A stretch of 35,865 nucleotides of DNA from Spirochaetales bacterium. Its GTDB lineage: Bacteria > Spirochaetota > Spirochaetia > DSM-27196 > SLST01. Below the pieces are notes generated by a model. The model did not search any database and was not told the origin of the DNA. It saw nothing but the letters and a program-made list of their open reading frames with translations. Shown here in pieces: positions 1 to 8,209 of the stretch. The stretch is from assembly GCA_007127335.1 (NCBI GenBank), contig SKZO01000068.1:1-35865 (forward strand), written 5' to 3'. Position 1 is the first letter of the stretch, and every line of letters starts with the position of its first letter. Both the position numbers and the translations under genes were made by a program.

Positions 1-377
1 CGCTCAGCCGGGACCCCCAGCCTCTGTCCGAGGGTCCGGGTGAGACGATGCGCATCCTCGAGACCGGTGGCAGCCCGCACGTTCGCGATCTTGTTGTTCA
101 CGAGCACCCCCTGCACCGCGGGTTCCCCCAGGCGCTCCCTGCCCAGGATGACCGGCGCCCCCGGGAAGGCATTTCGCGTGAACACACCTGCGAAGCTCTC
201 GACCGGTGCGTCGGCGCAGAGAAGCGCGAGGTCCATCCGGTACGGTTCGAGCGTGGGCCGCTCCTGCGGCGTGAAGGCGATCCGGGAGGTCGCGGCTCGA
301 AAGCCGGCCGGGAGCGCCGACCTCGCCTCAAGAAACGAGAGATACTCAGCCTCGTTGTGGAACTCCGGGAAGGTCAT
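1..377 (-). CDS. ArgJ-like acetyltransferase, 3' part cut off by window edge
   Basis: Only the first 125 residues are inside the window; the gene continues past base 1. The translation resembles the N-terminal part of the ArgJ (ornithine/glutamate N-acetyltransferase) family: an Asp-Leu-Ala-Leu stretch, then GVFTRNAFPGAPV at about residues 62-74, which matches the conserved G-V-F-T-x-N...A-P-V block, then an AN...ATG...DA segment. ArgJ proteins normally carry NSGNAN before the oxyanion Thr-Gly; here it reads NNKIAN, with two extra residues before the Thr-Gly. The catalytic Thr-Met region is outside the window. The start ATG (375-377) overlaps the aldolase stop as ATGA, so translation is probably coupled to it. 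ArgJ normally serves arginine synthesis, which does not fit a uronate operon, so this may be a divergent paralogue with another acyl or amino substrate. The family call is fairly safe; the substrate is open. Confidence 0.6.
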   Translation of the reverse strand, partial: MTFPEFHNEAEYLSFLEARSALPAGFRAATSRIAFTPQERPTLEPYRMDLALLCADAPVESFAGVFTRNAFPGAPVILGRERLGEPAVQGVLVNNKIANVRAATGLEDAHRLTRTLGQRLGVPAE

Positions 378-1162
378 CCGCGAAGCACGAGGTTCCTGCC
401 GGAGATCGAGATGCCGGCATCGGATGCGGTCGTCTCCACCCCCATACGCCTGAGGTACGCCTCCGTGCGTCCCCGGTAGCGCGCGCGCATCTCAACGCCG
501 GTGTCGGTCACCAGGCAGCCGTAGATCTCCCGCAGGGTGGCGCGGACCGTGCTCACGATCTTCGCGTAGTCGCCGGCCGCGAGCGCATCGCGCGCAACGA
601 GCCAGCTTCCACCGCAGGCGACGACCTGGGGCAACGACAGGTAGTCGTGAAGATTCCCAAGGCTGACCCCGCCGGTCGGCATGAAGCGGAGGTCCTTGTA
701 GGGACCGGAGAGCGCCTTGAGCATCGCTACGCCCCCGAGCGCCTCGGCCGGGAAGAACTTGACGACGTCGATCCCGCGGCTGATCGCGAGCTCGATCTCG
801 CCGGTTCCGCTGATGCCGGGATAGATAGGCAGTCCTTCATCCACGCAGTGATCGACGACTGCGGCGTTGAACCCGGGGGTCACGATGAATCTCGCGCCGG
901 CGTCCGCTGCAGCCTTTGCCTGGTCAACGGACAGCACCGTTCCGGCGCCGAGCAGCATGTCCGGGTAGGTCCTTGCCATCGTGCGGATGCCCTCAAGAGC
1001 CGCGTCCGATCGGAAAGTGATCTCCGCCACCGGGAGACCCCCGGCGAGCAGCGCCTCGCCGAGCGGTTCGGCCTGCGCCGGGTCGCTGAGCACGATGACC
1101 GGGACCACGCCGTACTCAGCAAGGCTTCGATCGAGATCCGCCTTTCGCTGCGCGCCGCTCAT
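374..1162 (-). CDS. eda: KDPG aldolase (2-dehydro-3-deoxy-phosphogluconate aldolase)
   Basis: Class I aldolase that splits 2-keto-3-deoxy-6-phosphogluconate into pyruvate and glyceraldehyde-3-phosphate, the last step of uronate and Entner-Doudoroff catabolism. Residues 1-214 align along their length with E. coli Eda: E47 and R51 in the EITFR strand, GAGTVL at 72-77, the Schiff-base lysine K135 in VKFFPAEA, PTGG at 162-165 and CGGSWLV at 183-189. At 262 residues it is about 50 longer than typical Eda; the extra C-terminus (about 214-262) has no motif I recognise. The ATG at 1160-1162 is chosen because the Eda homology begins just after it and it overlaps the kinase stop codon as ATGA; the longer frame to 1282 would run through the kinase gene. 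The order kinase then aldolase, both translationally coupled, is what the pathway needs. Confidence 0.93.
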   Translation of the reverse strand: MSGAQRKADLDRSLAEYGVVPVIVLSDPAQAEPLGEALLAGGLPVAEITFRSDAALEGIRTMARTYPDMLLGAGTVLSVDQAKAAADAGARFIVTPGFNAAVVDHCVDEGLPIYPGISGTGEIELAISRGIDVVKFFPAEALGGVAMLKALSGPYKDLRFMPTGGVSLGNLHDYLSLPQVVACGGSWLVARDALAAGDYAKIVSTVRATLREIYGCLVTDTGVEMRARYRGRTEAYLRRMGVETTASDAGISISGRNLVLRG

Positions 1163-2256
1163 CGTTCGACCCTCGCGCTGCCGCCGCCAACAAGCTTCTC
1201 CACCTCGGCGAGCGATGCCATCGAGGTGTCTCCGGGAGTCGTCATCGCGAGCGCTCCGTGCGCCGCGCCGTATTCCACGCACTCCTGCGGCGATTTGCCG
1301 GACAGAAAGCCGTAGATGAGACCGCTCGCGAAGCTGTCGCCGCCGCCCACGCGGTCCATGATCTCGAGCTGTTCGCGGTTGGTGGCCTGATGGAAGCCTT
1401 CGTGGTAGAGCACGGCGCTCCAGTCATTGGACGTCGCCGAGTGGACGTCGCGCAAGGTCGTCGCGACCGCGCGGAAGTTGGGGAACTCCTCGACAACCCG
1501 CGCGATCATCGAGGTGAACTTCGCCGGGTCGAGCCCGGTGAGCGACTCGTCAATACCCTCTACCTCGAACCCGAGGGAGGCCGTGAAGTCCTCTTCGTTG
1601 CCGATCATCACGTCCACGTACTTCGCGATTTCCCGGTTGACCTCCTGCGCCCGCTTCCTGCCCCCGATCGTCTTCCAGAGAGAGGCGCGGTAGTTCAGAT
1701 CGTAGCTGACGATCGTCCCGTGCTCGTGTGCCGCCTGCATCGCTTCAATCACGACGTCGGGGCAGGTGTCGCTGAGCGCGGCGAAGATCCCGCCGCAGTG
1801 GAACCATCGTGCGCCCTCCTCGCCGAAGATGCGCTGCCAGTCGATGTCCCCCTTGCGAAGGGCGCTCGCAGCCGAGTGTGCGCGGTCGGAGACTCCGAGC
1901 GCTCCACGTACGCCGAACCCGCGCTCGGTGAAGTTCAGGCCGACGCGGTTATCCCGGCCGATACCGTCGTAGTCCACCCATCTCACGTGACGCGTATCCA
2001 CACCGCCCTGGAGGATGAGATCCTCGAGCAGATAGCCGACGTCGGTCCGCGGTATCGACGTCACGACGGCCGTGCGCATGCCGAAACAGCGCCGCAACCC
2101 CCGGGCGACGTTGTACTCGCCGCCGCCTTCCCACACTCTGAAGGCGCGCGCCGTCTTGACCCTCCCCTCCCCGGGATCGAGCCGCAGCATGATCTCTCCG
2201 AGCGACACCTGATCCCACAGACACTCCTCAGCGGGACGAATCGTAAGCGAATGCAT
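1159..2256 (-). CDS. kdgK: 2-keto-3-deoxygluconate kinase (PfkB family)
   Basis: Ribokinase/PfkB-type sugar kinase of 365 residues, a little longer than usual for KdgK. It would phosphorylate 2-keto-3-deoxygluconate to KDPG for the aldolase encoded immediately downstream. The N-terminal strand SLGEIMLRL (18-26) and the GGGEYNVA segment (44-51) match the sugar-binding part of the family. YDLNYRASLW (185-194) and IGNEEDF (218-224) are typical of KDG kinases. The anion-hole and catalytic-base motif VGGGDSF lies at 303-309 with D307 as predicted base. A GGAGGA ribosome site precedes the ATG, and the gene has its own promoter candidate (2275-2303), so kinase, aldolase and the ArgJ-like gene may form a sub-operon. 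Fructokinase specificity cannot be excluded from sequence, but the adjacent KDPG aldolase favours KDG. Confidence 0.88.
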   Translation of the reverse strand: MHSLTIRPAEECLWDQVSLGEIMLRLDPGEGRVKTARAFRVWEGGGEYNVARGLRRCFGMRTAVVTSIPRTDVGYLLEDLILQGGVDTRHVRWVDYDGIGRDNRVGLNFTERGFGVRGALGVSDRAHSAASALRKGDIDWQRIFGEEGARWFHCGGIFAALSDTCPDVVIEAMQAAHEHGTIVSYDLNYRASLWKTIGGRKRAQEVNREIAKYVDVMIGNEEDFTASLGFEVEGIDESLTGLDPAKFTSMIARVVEEFPNFRAVATTLRDVHSATSNDWSAVLYHEGFHQATNREQLEIMDRVGGGDSFASGLIYGFLSGKSPQECVEYGAAHGALAMTTPGDTSMASLAEVEKLVGGGSARVER

Positions 2257-2274
2257 AAGTCCTCCGTCTCAGTC

Positions 2275-2303
2275 ACTATACCAGCTCAACCCCGGTGCGC
2301 CAA
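2275..2303 (-). promoter_or_regulatory. sigma70-type promoter candidate for kdgK-eda
   Basis: On the minus strand a TTGGCG -35 box (2298-2303) is followed after 17 bases by TATAGT (2275-2280). It lies in the 55-base gap between the oxidoreductase stop and the kinase start, and leaves a short leader carrying GGAGGA. Confidence 0.5.
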
Positions 2304-2311
2304 ACGCCCGG

Positions 2312-3454
2312 TCAGAGCGTCTCCACGTCAACCCATCGGCGCTCGCGCCACGACTGCAGACCGAGCTCCGCGAGCTGCACGCCCTTCGCCCCCTCCACGA
2401 GATCCCAGGGGAACGGCTCGTCGTCGACGACGTGGCGCAGGAAGAGCTCCCACTGTGCCTTGAATGCGTTGTCGGCAGGATCGCGCGTGGGCACGGGTTT
2501 CCAGTCCTCGAAGTAGTCGATCGGGCTCTCGATGTCGGGGTTCCAGACCGGCTTCGGGGTGGTCGCATCGGGCTGCACGACGCACTGCGTCAGGCCCGCG
2601 ACCGCGGTACCGTTCGTGCCGTCCACCTGGAGTGTGAGCAGGTCGTCGCGCCGCACGCGCACCGCCCACGAACTGTTGAACTGACAGACGATCCCGTTCT
2701 CGAGCTCGAATGTCCCGTACGCCGCGTCGTCGGCGGTGCACGCGTAGGGCCGTCCGCCCTCGTCGACGCGCTCGGGGATATGCGTGGTACCGATCGCCGA
2801 CAACCGACGGATGGGCCCGAACAGGTTGTCGATTACGTAGCGCCAGTGGCAGAACATGTCGATCATGATGCCGCCGCCGTCCTCCTTGCGGTAGTTCCAG
2901 CTCGGACGCTGCGTCGGCTGGTGGAACCCGTCGAAGACCCAGTAGCCGAACTCGCCGCGAACGCTCAGGATCCGGCCAAAGAACCCGGTCTCAATGAGGT
3001 ACCGCAGCTTCAGCAGCCCCGAAAGCCACAGCTTGTCCTGCACGACGCCGTTCTTCACCCCCGCCTGCCGTGCCTTCTCTGCGAGCGCTCTCGCATCGGC
3101 AAGCGTCGTTGCGGTGGGCTTCTCGCAGTAGACGGCCTTGCCGGCGTCAATCGCCTTTCCCACGCCGTGCATCCGTTGCTCGGTCGTCGCCGAGTCGAAG
3201 TAGACCGTCGCACGATCATCGCCGAGTGCCGCGTCGAGGTCGGTCGTGTAACGCTCGACACCGTGCGTCGCCGCAAGCCGCGCGAGCTTCGCCTCGTTGC
3301 GTCCCACGAGAATGGGATCGGGGATGATCATGTCGCCGTTCTTCGCCGGAACCCCGCCCTGACGGCGGATCGCCAGGATGCTTCGCACCAGGTGCTGGTT
3401 CGTCCCCATGCGTCCGGTTACCCCGTTCATGATGACTCCAATATGGTGGTCCAT
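2312..3454 (-). CDS. Gfo/Idh/MocA family oxidoreductase (first of three)
   Basis: NAD(P)-dependent sugar or inositol dehydrogenase of 380 residues. The N-terminal Rossmann fold starts with GVTGRMG (11-17), and the family's Glu-Lys-Pro signature is at 111-113 (CEKPTATT). The C-terminal half contains [14 protein letters not shown], the usual Asp/His active-site helix of the family. The start at 3454 is fixed by an AGGAGGA ribosome site 3-4 bases upstream; the longer frame to 3613 would overlap the upstream gene. It follows the TIM-barrel isomerase by 8 bases and shares its operon with GH88 and an SDR enzyme. A likely role is oxidation of a sugar or uronic acid released by GH88, but Gfo/Idh substrates cannot be read from sequence. 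Confidence 0.82.
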   Translation of the reverse strand: MDHHIGVIMNGVTGRMGTNQHLVRSILAIRRQGGVPAKNGDMIIPDPILVGRNEAKLARLAATHGVERYTTDLDAALGDDRATVYFDSATTEQRMHGVGKAIDAGKAVYCEKPTATTLADARALAEKARQAGVKNGVVQDKLWLSGLLKLRYLIETGFFGRILSVRGEFGYWVFDGFHQPTQRPSWNYRKEDGGGIMIDMFCHWRYVIDNLFGPIRRLSAIGTTHIPERVDEGGRPYACTADDAAYGTFELENGIVCQFNSSWAVRVRRDDLLTLQVDGTNGTAVAGLTQCVVQPDATTPKPVWNPDIESPIDYFEDWKPVPTRDPADNAFKAQWELFLRHVVDDEPFPWDLVEGAKGVQLAELGLQSWRERRWVDVETL

Positions 3455-3462
3455 TGCTCCTC

Positions 3463-4326
3463 CTACACGTGCGCGTCGTACGCGTCCACGATACGTCTGA
3501 TGTAGCTCCGCTGTTCGAGAGCCCAGTATTCGGTCGAGAAGATCTCGACCTCGATGAATCCGGTGAACCCGGCCGCCTCGACCCAGCCGCGGATCTCCGG
3601 TATGTCGATGCACCCCTCGCCCATCAGCCCGCGATCGGTCAGCAGATCACGCGTCGGGGTCCTCCAGTCGCAGACATGGAAGGCGAGAATCCGCTCACCG
3701 GCGCGATCGATCTCGGCCTCCAGCGCCGGGTCGAACCAGAGGTGGTAGACGTCGACGGCCACTCCGAGCGCAGCCGCGTCGATCTCCTCGCAGATCCGGT
3801 TCGCGGTAGCCAGGTCGGTAATCGCGCTGCGCGCATCAGCGTACATGGGGTGGAGCGGTTCGATCGCGAGTTTGACGCCAAGCTCCGCGGCAAGCGGCAG
3901 CACCGCTTCGATGCCGCGACGAATCTGGTCGCGTGCGACCGGCAAGGATACGGCAGGATCGGCCCCGCAGACGAGAACGACGAGCGGTGCGCCGAGCTCG
4001 GCTGCCTCCCGGACGGCCGCGCGGTTCTCCTCGATCGCGACGATCCGCTCCTCCTCGTCGGCGTTCACGAAGAACCCGCCGCGACAGAGCGAGACGATCT
4101 CGAGGCCGGCCTTCCGGATTCGCTCGCCGTCGGCGTGGACGTTGCGGCCGACGAGCGCGTCGCGCCAGACCGTGATGCCGCGAACGCCCGCGCGGACGTA
4201 CTCGTCAACGGCGACCTCGAGCGGCAACGGGCGCGTCGTCGCGGTGTGTACGCACAGCCGATCGCGCTCCGGCGGGTGCCTCCCGGTTTCGCCGAGCTTG
4301 TCCTGCGTGCGGTGCACCGCGCTCAT
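3463..4326 (-). CDS. sugar phosphate isomerase/epimerase, TIM-barrel (AP endonuclease 2 family)
   Basis: Xylose-isomerase-like TIM barrel of 287 residues. The probable metal ligands and catalytic residues are E156 in LAIEPLHP, D192 and H195 in [11 protein letters not shown]217 in AFHVCDWR and E259 or E261 in FIEVEIF. These match the Glu/Asp/His/Glu arrangement of the family, so a divalent-metal-dependent isomerase, epimerase or lyase is expected. The ATG at 4324-4326 overlaps the GH88 stop as ATGA; an in-frame extension to 4740 would lie wholly inside GH88. Family members act on many keto-sugars and also on oxidised glycosides. In this operon it could convert the 4-deoxy-5-keto-uronate product towards KDG, taking the place of KduI, which is absent from the window. 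That role is inference. Confidence 0.82.
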   Translation of the reverse strand: MSAVHRTQDKLGETGRHPPERDRLCVHTATTRPLPLEVAVDEYVRAGVRGITVWRDALVGRNVHADGERIRKAGLEIVSLCRGGFFVNADEEERIVAIEENRAAVREAAELGAPLVVLVCGADPAVSLPVARDQIRRGIEAVLPLAAELGVKLAIEPLHPMYADARSAITDLATANRICEEIDAAALGVAVDVYHLWFDPALEAEIDRAGERILAFHVCDWRTPTRDLLTDRGLMGEGCIDIPEIRGWVEAAGFTGFIEVEIFSTEYWALEQRSYIRRIVDAYDAHV

Positions 4327-5738
4327 GTCGTCCTCCCTGTGTCGAAGAAGCGCTGCGGCGCTCCGCCCTCGGCGAGCCGCTTCACCATGAGCCCGAGCTC
4401 CATCAGGTGGTAGTCGCCCCACATCGCCGACTCGCCGTTCGGTACGGTCTGCCCCGAGGCTACGAAGTCCCAGCCGTTCGGACGGTGATAGACGGTGTGC
4501 AGCAGGATGCCCTCGTGCCCGTCGGCGAGCGAGAGATACGGCTCGGCGAGCAGGGTCCGTGCGACCGAGAGGCCGGCCTGCGTATAGCGAGTCGCGGCCT
4601 GCTCGTCGGACTTCGAACCGGCGTTCCGCGCGAGGTAACGCCCCAGCCGCAGGAGCCCCTGCGCGCCGATCGCGGCGGCCGAGCTGTCGACCGGCTCGTA
4701 CTCGTTGAACGGGTCGGCCGGCCGCTCGAGGTAGTCGCATAGATGTACAAGCCCCGGCGCGCCGGTGTCCCAGTAGGGAACGCCGTCCGTGGGAGTATAC
4801 TCGATGAAGAAATCGGCCACGGCCCGCGCGATCTCGAGGTACCGGGACCGAATCTCGGCGAGACTATCCGCGCTGAACCCGCTCGATCGCACGTCGGCGT
4901 CGCAGAGCGTCTCGAGCCACTCGAGCTGCTCGGGGTAGCCGGCGAGGATCCACGCGAGCCCGCGGGTCCACGTAGTGAACGGCGAGTACCCCTGCTGCGT
5001 CGACGGACAGCGGTACGCGCCGGAGTCGACGTTGAAGATGCTCTCGTGCACCACCCGGCCCCGCACGTCGTAGGCGTCACGCCCCTCCCCGAAATAGACA
5101 TTGTACCGGCCGGTCGTCTCCGCATGCGCGAACAGGCGTCCGAGCAGCGATATCCGCTCGTCCTGCTCGCCCATGAGCACGTGGCCGAGCTGGTGCGCGA
5201 GCGCGAGCGAGCGCATGCTGCGGATCGTGTCCGAAAAGAGGCTGTGCCGACCGTTGAAGCTGCACACGTACCCGAGGCCTCCGGGAAGCGAGGTCCACCG
5301 GCTCGCTTGAGCGGCCCCCGACAGTTTGAGCGCGAGCTCGTAAAAGCTCCGCTGCCACTCGTCCTCCGGAATCGTCCCCTCGCTCATCATCCGCAGGAGG
5401 TTCCCGTACGTGCTCACGTTGTTGAAACCGTGGTCGTGAACCCCCAGGTGCGTGAGGTGAGGCGCCATCTTCGTCACGGTCTCGCGTCGGCCGTACTCCA
5501 GATACTCCTCGTCTCCCGTTGCCTCGAAGAGCAGGAGCGCGCATCCGTACTGAAACCCCTGGGTCCACTCGGTCCAGCCGCGGGTCGTGTACCTGCCGGC
5601 CTCGGTGAACACCGGCGTGCCGTCCGCTTCGTTCCAGCGTCTGCGCAACGCCCCGATGCACCTGCCTGCAACGCCCCAGAGCGACTCGAGGCCGGGCACC
5701 AGGTCGGGCGCCGAAACGTTCGCGTCAATCGCAATCAT
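4323..5738 (-). CDS. GH88 unsaturated glucuronyl hydrolase
   Basis: An (alpha/alpha)6-barrel hydrolase of 471 residues that removes 4,5-unsaturated glucuronic acid from the non-reducing end of oligosaccharides made by polysaccharide lyases. The reaction is vinyl-ether hydration and the product becomes 4-deoxy-5-keto-uronate. The two family aspartates are visible: D102 in GVHDHGF and D170 in LFSDTIRSM, corresponding to D88 and D149 of the Bacillus GL1 enzyme as I recall. STQQGYSPFTTWTRGLAW and DSSAAAIGAQGLL are further GH88 signatures, and the C-terminus carries MWGDYHLMELGL. No signal peptide is visible, so it should act in the cytoplasm on imported oligosaccharides. A GGAGGAA site (5743-5749) overlaps the SDR stop codon, so the two genes are probably cotranscribed. 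GH105 is a related alternative, but the motifs favour GH88. Confidence 0.9.
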   Translation of the reverse strand: MIAIDANVSAPDLVPGLESLWGVAGRCIGALRRRWNEADGTPVFTEAGRYTTRGWTEWTQGFQYGCALLLFEATGDEEYLEYGRRETVTKMAPHLTHLGVHDHGFNNVSTYGNLLRMMSEGTIPEDEWQRSFYELALKLSGAAQASRWTSLPGGLGYVCSFNGRHSLFSDTIRSMRSLALAHQLGHVLMGEQDERISLLGRLFAHAETTGRYNVYFGEGRDAYDVRGRVVHESIFNVDSGAYRCPSTQQGYSPFTTWTRGLAWILAGYPEQLEWLETLCDADVRSSGFSADSLAEIRSRYLEIARAVADFFIEYTPTDGVPYWDTGAPGLVHLCDYLERPADPFNEYEPVDSSAAAIGAQGLLRLGRYLARNAGSKSDEQAATRYTQAGLSVARTLLAEPYLSLADGHEGILLHTVYHRPNGWDFVASGQTVPNGESAMWGDYHLMELGLMVKRLAEGGAPQRFFDTGRTT

Positions 5739-5747
5739 CAGTTCCTC

Positions 5748-6518
5748 CTACAATCGTGGGATATGGAGCCCGCCGTCGGTATAGATGACCGACCCGGGTG
5801 AAAAGTCGAGGTGCCCGTCCATGATCGAGCGCACAACCCTGCCGGTGTCCTCAGGGAATCCCCACCGCCCCTGCGGCACGAGTCCATCCGCGATGAGTCG
5901 ATCGTACTTGTCGGTGACACCCGCGGTCATGTCGGTTTTCGTGATGCCCGGGCGCACCTCGTAGACGAAGATCCCTTCGGGGGCGAGACGTGCGGCGAAG
6001 AGCGCGGCGCCCATGGCCAGGCCCGCCTTGCTCACGCAGTACTCGCCGCGCGAGGTCGAGACCATCGTCGCACTGATCGATGTGACAAAGACGATGCGTT
6101 GCGTCTGTTGCCGCGGCGCATCGCGCTCGAGCCAGCGTCGGGCCACGAGTTGCGTCAGGAAATACGGGCCGCTGAGATTGACCCGCATCACCTCATTGAA
6201 GATCTCTTCGTCGGCCGCGATGATGTCGTCCCGCCTTCGGGGGGCGATGCCGGCATTGTTGACAAGACCGTCTATCGCGCCGTAGGCGGCGACTACCTCG
6301 TTCACGAGGCGCGCGCGATCATCGGCGTTCGAGATATCTGCCTGAAACACGCTGCACGCGGCACCGTCGGCAGCCGATTCGCACTCCTTCGCGGTGGCAT
6401 GAGCAGCCTCGCGATTCCCGTTGTAGTGAATCGCAACAACCTTTCCCGCGCGTGCGAGCTCGAGCGCGATGCCGCGTCCAATGCCGCGGCCTGCGCCGGT
6501 GACCAGTATCGCTCCCAT
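5748..6518 (-). CDS. short-chain dehydrogenase/reductase (FabG/KduD-like)
   Basis: Classical SDR of 256 residues. The cofactor motif TGAGRGIG is at 7-14, NNAG at 87-90, the catalytic serine near 147 (TSIS), and Y160/K164 form YCVSK. Such proteins are often labelled 3-oxoacyl-ACP reductase. As the first gene of an operon with GH88, KDG kinase and KDPG aldolase, it is more likely to be the NAD(P)-dependent dehydrogenase that makes 2-keto-3-deoxygluconate (the KduD step), though sequence alone does not settle the substrate. The start has a strong GAGGAGGAG ribosome site directly upstream (6520-6529). The 27 bases beyond hold a possible LacI-type operator and the tail of a broken LacI gene. Confidence 0.82.
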   Translation of the reverse strand: MGAILVTGAGRGIGRGIALELARAGKVVAIHYNGNREAAHATAKECESAADGAACSVFQADISNADDRARLVNEVVAAYGAIDGLVNNAGIAPRRRDDIIAADEEIFNEVMRVNLSGPYFLTQLVARRWLERDAPRQQTQRIVFVTSISATMVSTSRGEYCVSKAGLAMGAALFAARLAPEGIFVYEVRPGITKTDMTAGVTDKYDRLIADGLVPQGRWGFPEDTGRVVRSIMDGHLDFSPGSVIYTDGGLHIPRL

Positions 6519-6550
6519 ATCTCCTCCTCACAGCGTCGATCCGGCAAAAG

Positions 6551-6563
6551 GGTACCGGTTACC
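6551..6563. promoter_or_regulatory. LacI-family operator candidate (imperfect palindrome, central CG)
   Basis: GGTACCGGTTACC is an imperfect palindrome centred on CCGG, close to the ACCGGT core seen in operators of the GntR/KdgR-type LacI family. It lies about 35 bases upstream of the SDR start, at the end of a LacI gene remnant whose stop codon it contains. A LacI-type repressor encoded in trans could use it. Confidence 0.35.
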
Positions 6564-6696
6564 ATGGTTCTTCCGTCGGAAGGCCCCTTCGCAGGATCGC
6601 CTCCACGAGCTGCTCCGCCGCCCGTCGCCCCATCTCCTCGCCGGCGAGATCGACGGTCGCGATCTCCCGCGAAACGAGGGCCCGCACCGCGCGGGG
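6559..6696 (-). pseudogene. C-terminal remnant of a LacI/GalR-type regulator
   Basis: Directly after the malQ TAG, in the same frame, 45 codons remain open to a TAA at 6559-6561. Residues 12-33 (about IATVDLAGEEMGRRAAEQLV) look like the 'TTV..P..EMGR.A...L' segment near the C-terminus of LacI-family effector domains. No start codon context, DNA-binding helix or body of the regulator is present, and the usual final 'LVVR.S' strand is also missing. The simplest reading is that a lacI-type gene heading the GH88 operon lost its front when malQ came to lie next to it. It is too short for a firm family call. Confidence 0.45.
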
Positions 6697-8208
6697 CTAC
6701 AGCCGGCCGTACAGATCGCAGAGCGAGCGCAGGCGGTCCGCGATGTCGTCGGTGAGCTCGCCGGGCCGCAGGCGGTACTGCCAGTTGCCGCCGGGAGTGC
6801 CCGGAGTGTTCATGCGCGCCTCGCTGCCCTGGCCGAGGAAATCCTGCACCGGCACCACGGCGAAGTGCGCCGGCGAAGCGAGCGCCGCCCGGATGAAGTC
6901 CCAGGCTGGATCGGCTCCATCGCTTGCGAGATAGGCGAGCGCGAAGGCGCGGTCGGCCGGGTCGGCCGTCGCGAGCCAGCCGAGCACGGTGTCGTTGTCG
7001 TGGGTTCCGGTGTAGACGATCGAGTTTCGCGCGTACCGGTACGGCAGGTACTCGTTGCGCTCGCGCGCCTGAAAGGCAAACTGCAGCACCTTCATCCGCG
7101 CGAAGCCGAAGTGCTCGATGAGCTCGACCACGTCCGGTGTGATCACTCCAAGGTCTTCGGCGATCACGGGCAGCCGTCCCAGGCGGCGCTCGGCCGTCTC
7201 GAACAGCGCGCGTCCCGGCGAGGGCACCCATGAACCCCCCATCGCGGTAGACTCCCCGGCGGGCACGGACCAGTACGCACTGAACCCGCGGAAATGGTCA
7301 ATGCGCACATAGTCGTACAGCGAGAACTTGCTCGCCAGAACGTCGATCCACCAGGAGAACCCGCTTTCCTCATGGACCTCCCAGTCGTAGATCGGGTTGC
7401 CCCACAGTTGCCCGGTTGCGCTGAAGTAGTCGGGCGGGACCCCGGCGATCTCGGTCGGTCTTCCCCTCGCATCGAGCTCAAACAGCTCGCGGTGCGCCCA
7501 GACGTCGGCGCTGTCGTGGGCGACGAAAATGGGTAGATCGCCAATGACCCGAACGCCGTACGATCCGGCTCGTGCGCGAAGCGCATGCCATTGCGTGTGA
7601 AAGAGCCATTGGAGAAACTTGCTCCACTCGATCCTCGCATCGTGCGCGCACGCAAACCGAGCAAGCGCGTCCGGGTCACGGTCGCGGAGCTTCGCGTCCC
7701 ACTCGGTCCACGACGTGCCGTCGTGCGCGTCCTTCAGCGCCATGAACACGGCGAAGTCGTTGAGCCAGTGGGCGTGCAGGTGCGAGAACTGCCGCAATCG
7801 CGCCCGCATGGCGGAGGATGCATCACGCCCGAACCGCTCGAACGCACGGCACAGCGCCTCGGTCTTCCACGGTATCACGGCTCCATAGTCCACCCGATCG
7901 CCGTTCGGGGGAGCGTTCGAGAGATCAGACTCGTCGAGGAGTCCGTCTGCGACGAGCGGCTCGAGCCCGATGAGCAGCGGGTTGCCGGCGAAGGCACTGA
8001 AGCACTGATAGGGAGAGTCGCCATACCCGGTCGGACCGAGCGGACAGACCTGCCACAGCCGTTGTCCGGAGCGAGCGAGAAAATCAACGAAGGCGTCGGC
8101 CTCCGGTCCCAGGCTCCCAACGCCGTACGCGCCGGCCAGCGACGTTGGGTGGAGGAGCACCCCGGAACAGCGCGGGTCGTCTGTGATCGCGTGGTCGCGC
8201 GCGCTCAT
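6697..8208 (-). CDS. malQ: 4-alpha-glucanotransferase (amylomaltase, GH77)
   Basis: Cytoplasmic GH77 disproportionating enzyme of 503 residues, which transfers maltodextrin segments between 1,4-glucans and releases glucose. The N-terminal signature GVLLHPTSLAG...YGVGSLGPEA is intact. The nucleophile D304 lies in VRIDHFRGF, the acid/base E351 in IAEDLG, and the third acid D404 in GTHDNDT. The length equals that of the Thermus-type short amylomaltases. The ATG at 8206-8208 begins one base after the stop of the upstream Gfo/Idh gene, so the two are cotranscribed. No other maltodextrin gene is nearby, so its pairing with an oxidoreductase and a LiaF-like protein is not explained by starch metabolism. 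Confidence 0.96.
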   Translation of the reverse strand: MSARDHAITDDPRCSGVLLHPTSLAGAYGVGSLGPEADAFVDFLARSGQRLWQVCPLGPTGYGDSPYQCFSAFAGNPLLIGLEPLVADGLLDESDLSNAPPNGDRVDYGAVIPWKTEALCRAFERFGRDASSAMRARLRQFSHLHAHWLNDFAVFMALKDAHDGTSWTEWDAKLRDRDPDALARFACAHDARIEWSKFLQWLFHTQWHALRARAGSYGVRVIGDLPIFVAHDSADVWAHRELFELDARGRPTEIAGVPPDYFSATGQLWGNPIYDWEVHEESGFSWWIDVLASKFSLYDYVRIDHFRGFSAYWSVPAGESTAMGGSWVPSPGRALFETAERRLGRLPVIAEDLGVITPDVVELIEHFGFARMKVLQFAFQARERNEYLPYRYARNSIVYTGTHDNDTVLGWLATADPADRAFALAYLASDGADPAWDFIRAALASPAHFAVVPVQDFLGQGSEARMNTPGTPGGNWQYRLRPGELTDDIADRLRSLCDLYGRL

Positions 8209-8209
8209 C

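Noticed and set aside
1162-1282. N-terminal extension of KDPG aldolase up to 1282
   Set aside because: The extra 40 residues are Arg-rich and read through the end of the kinase gene; the ATG at 1162 with ATGA overlap fits the family length.
1258-2463. A 401-residue plus-strand frame opposite the KDG kinase
   Set aside because: No motif or ribosome site; the kinase on the other strand is clearly real.
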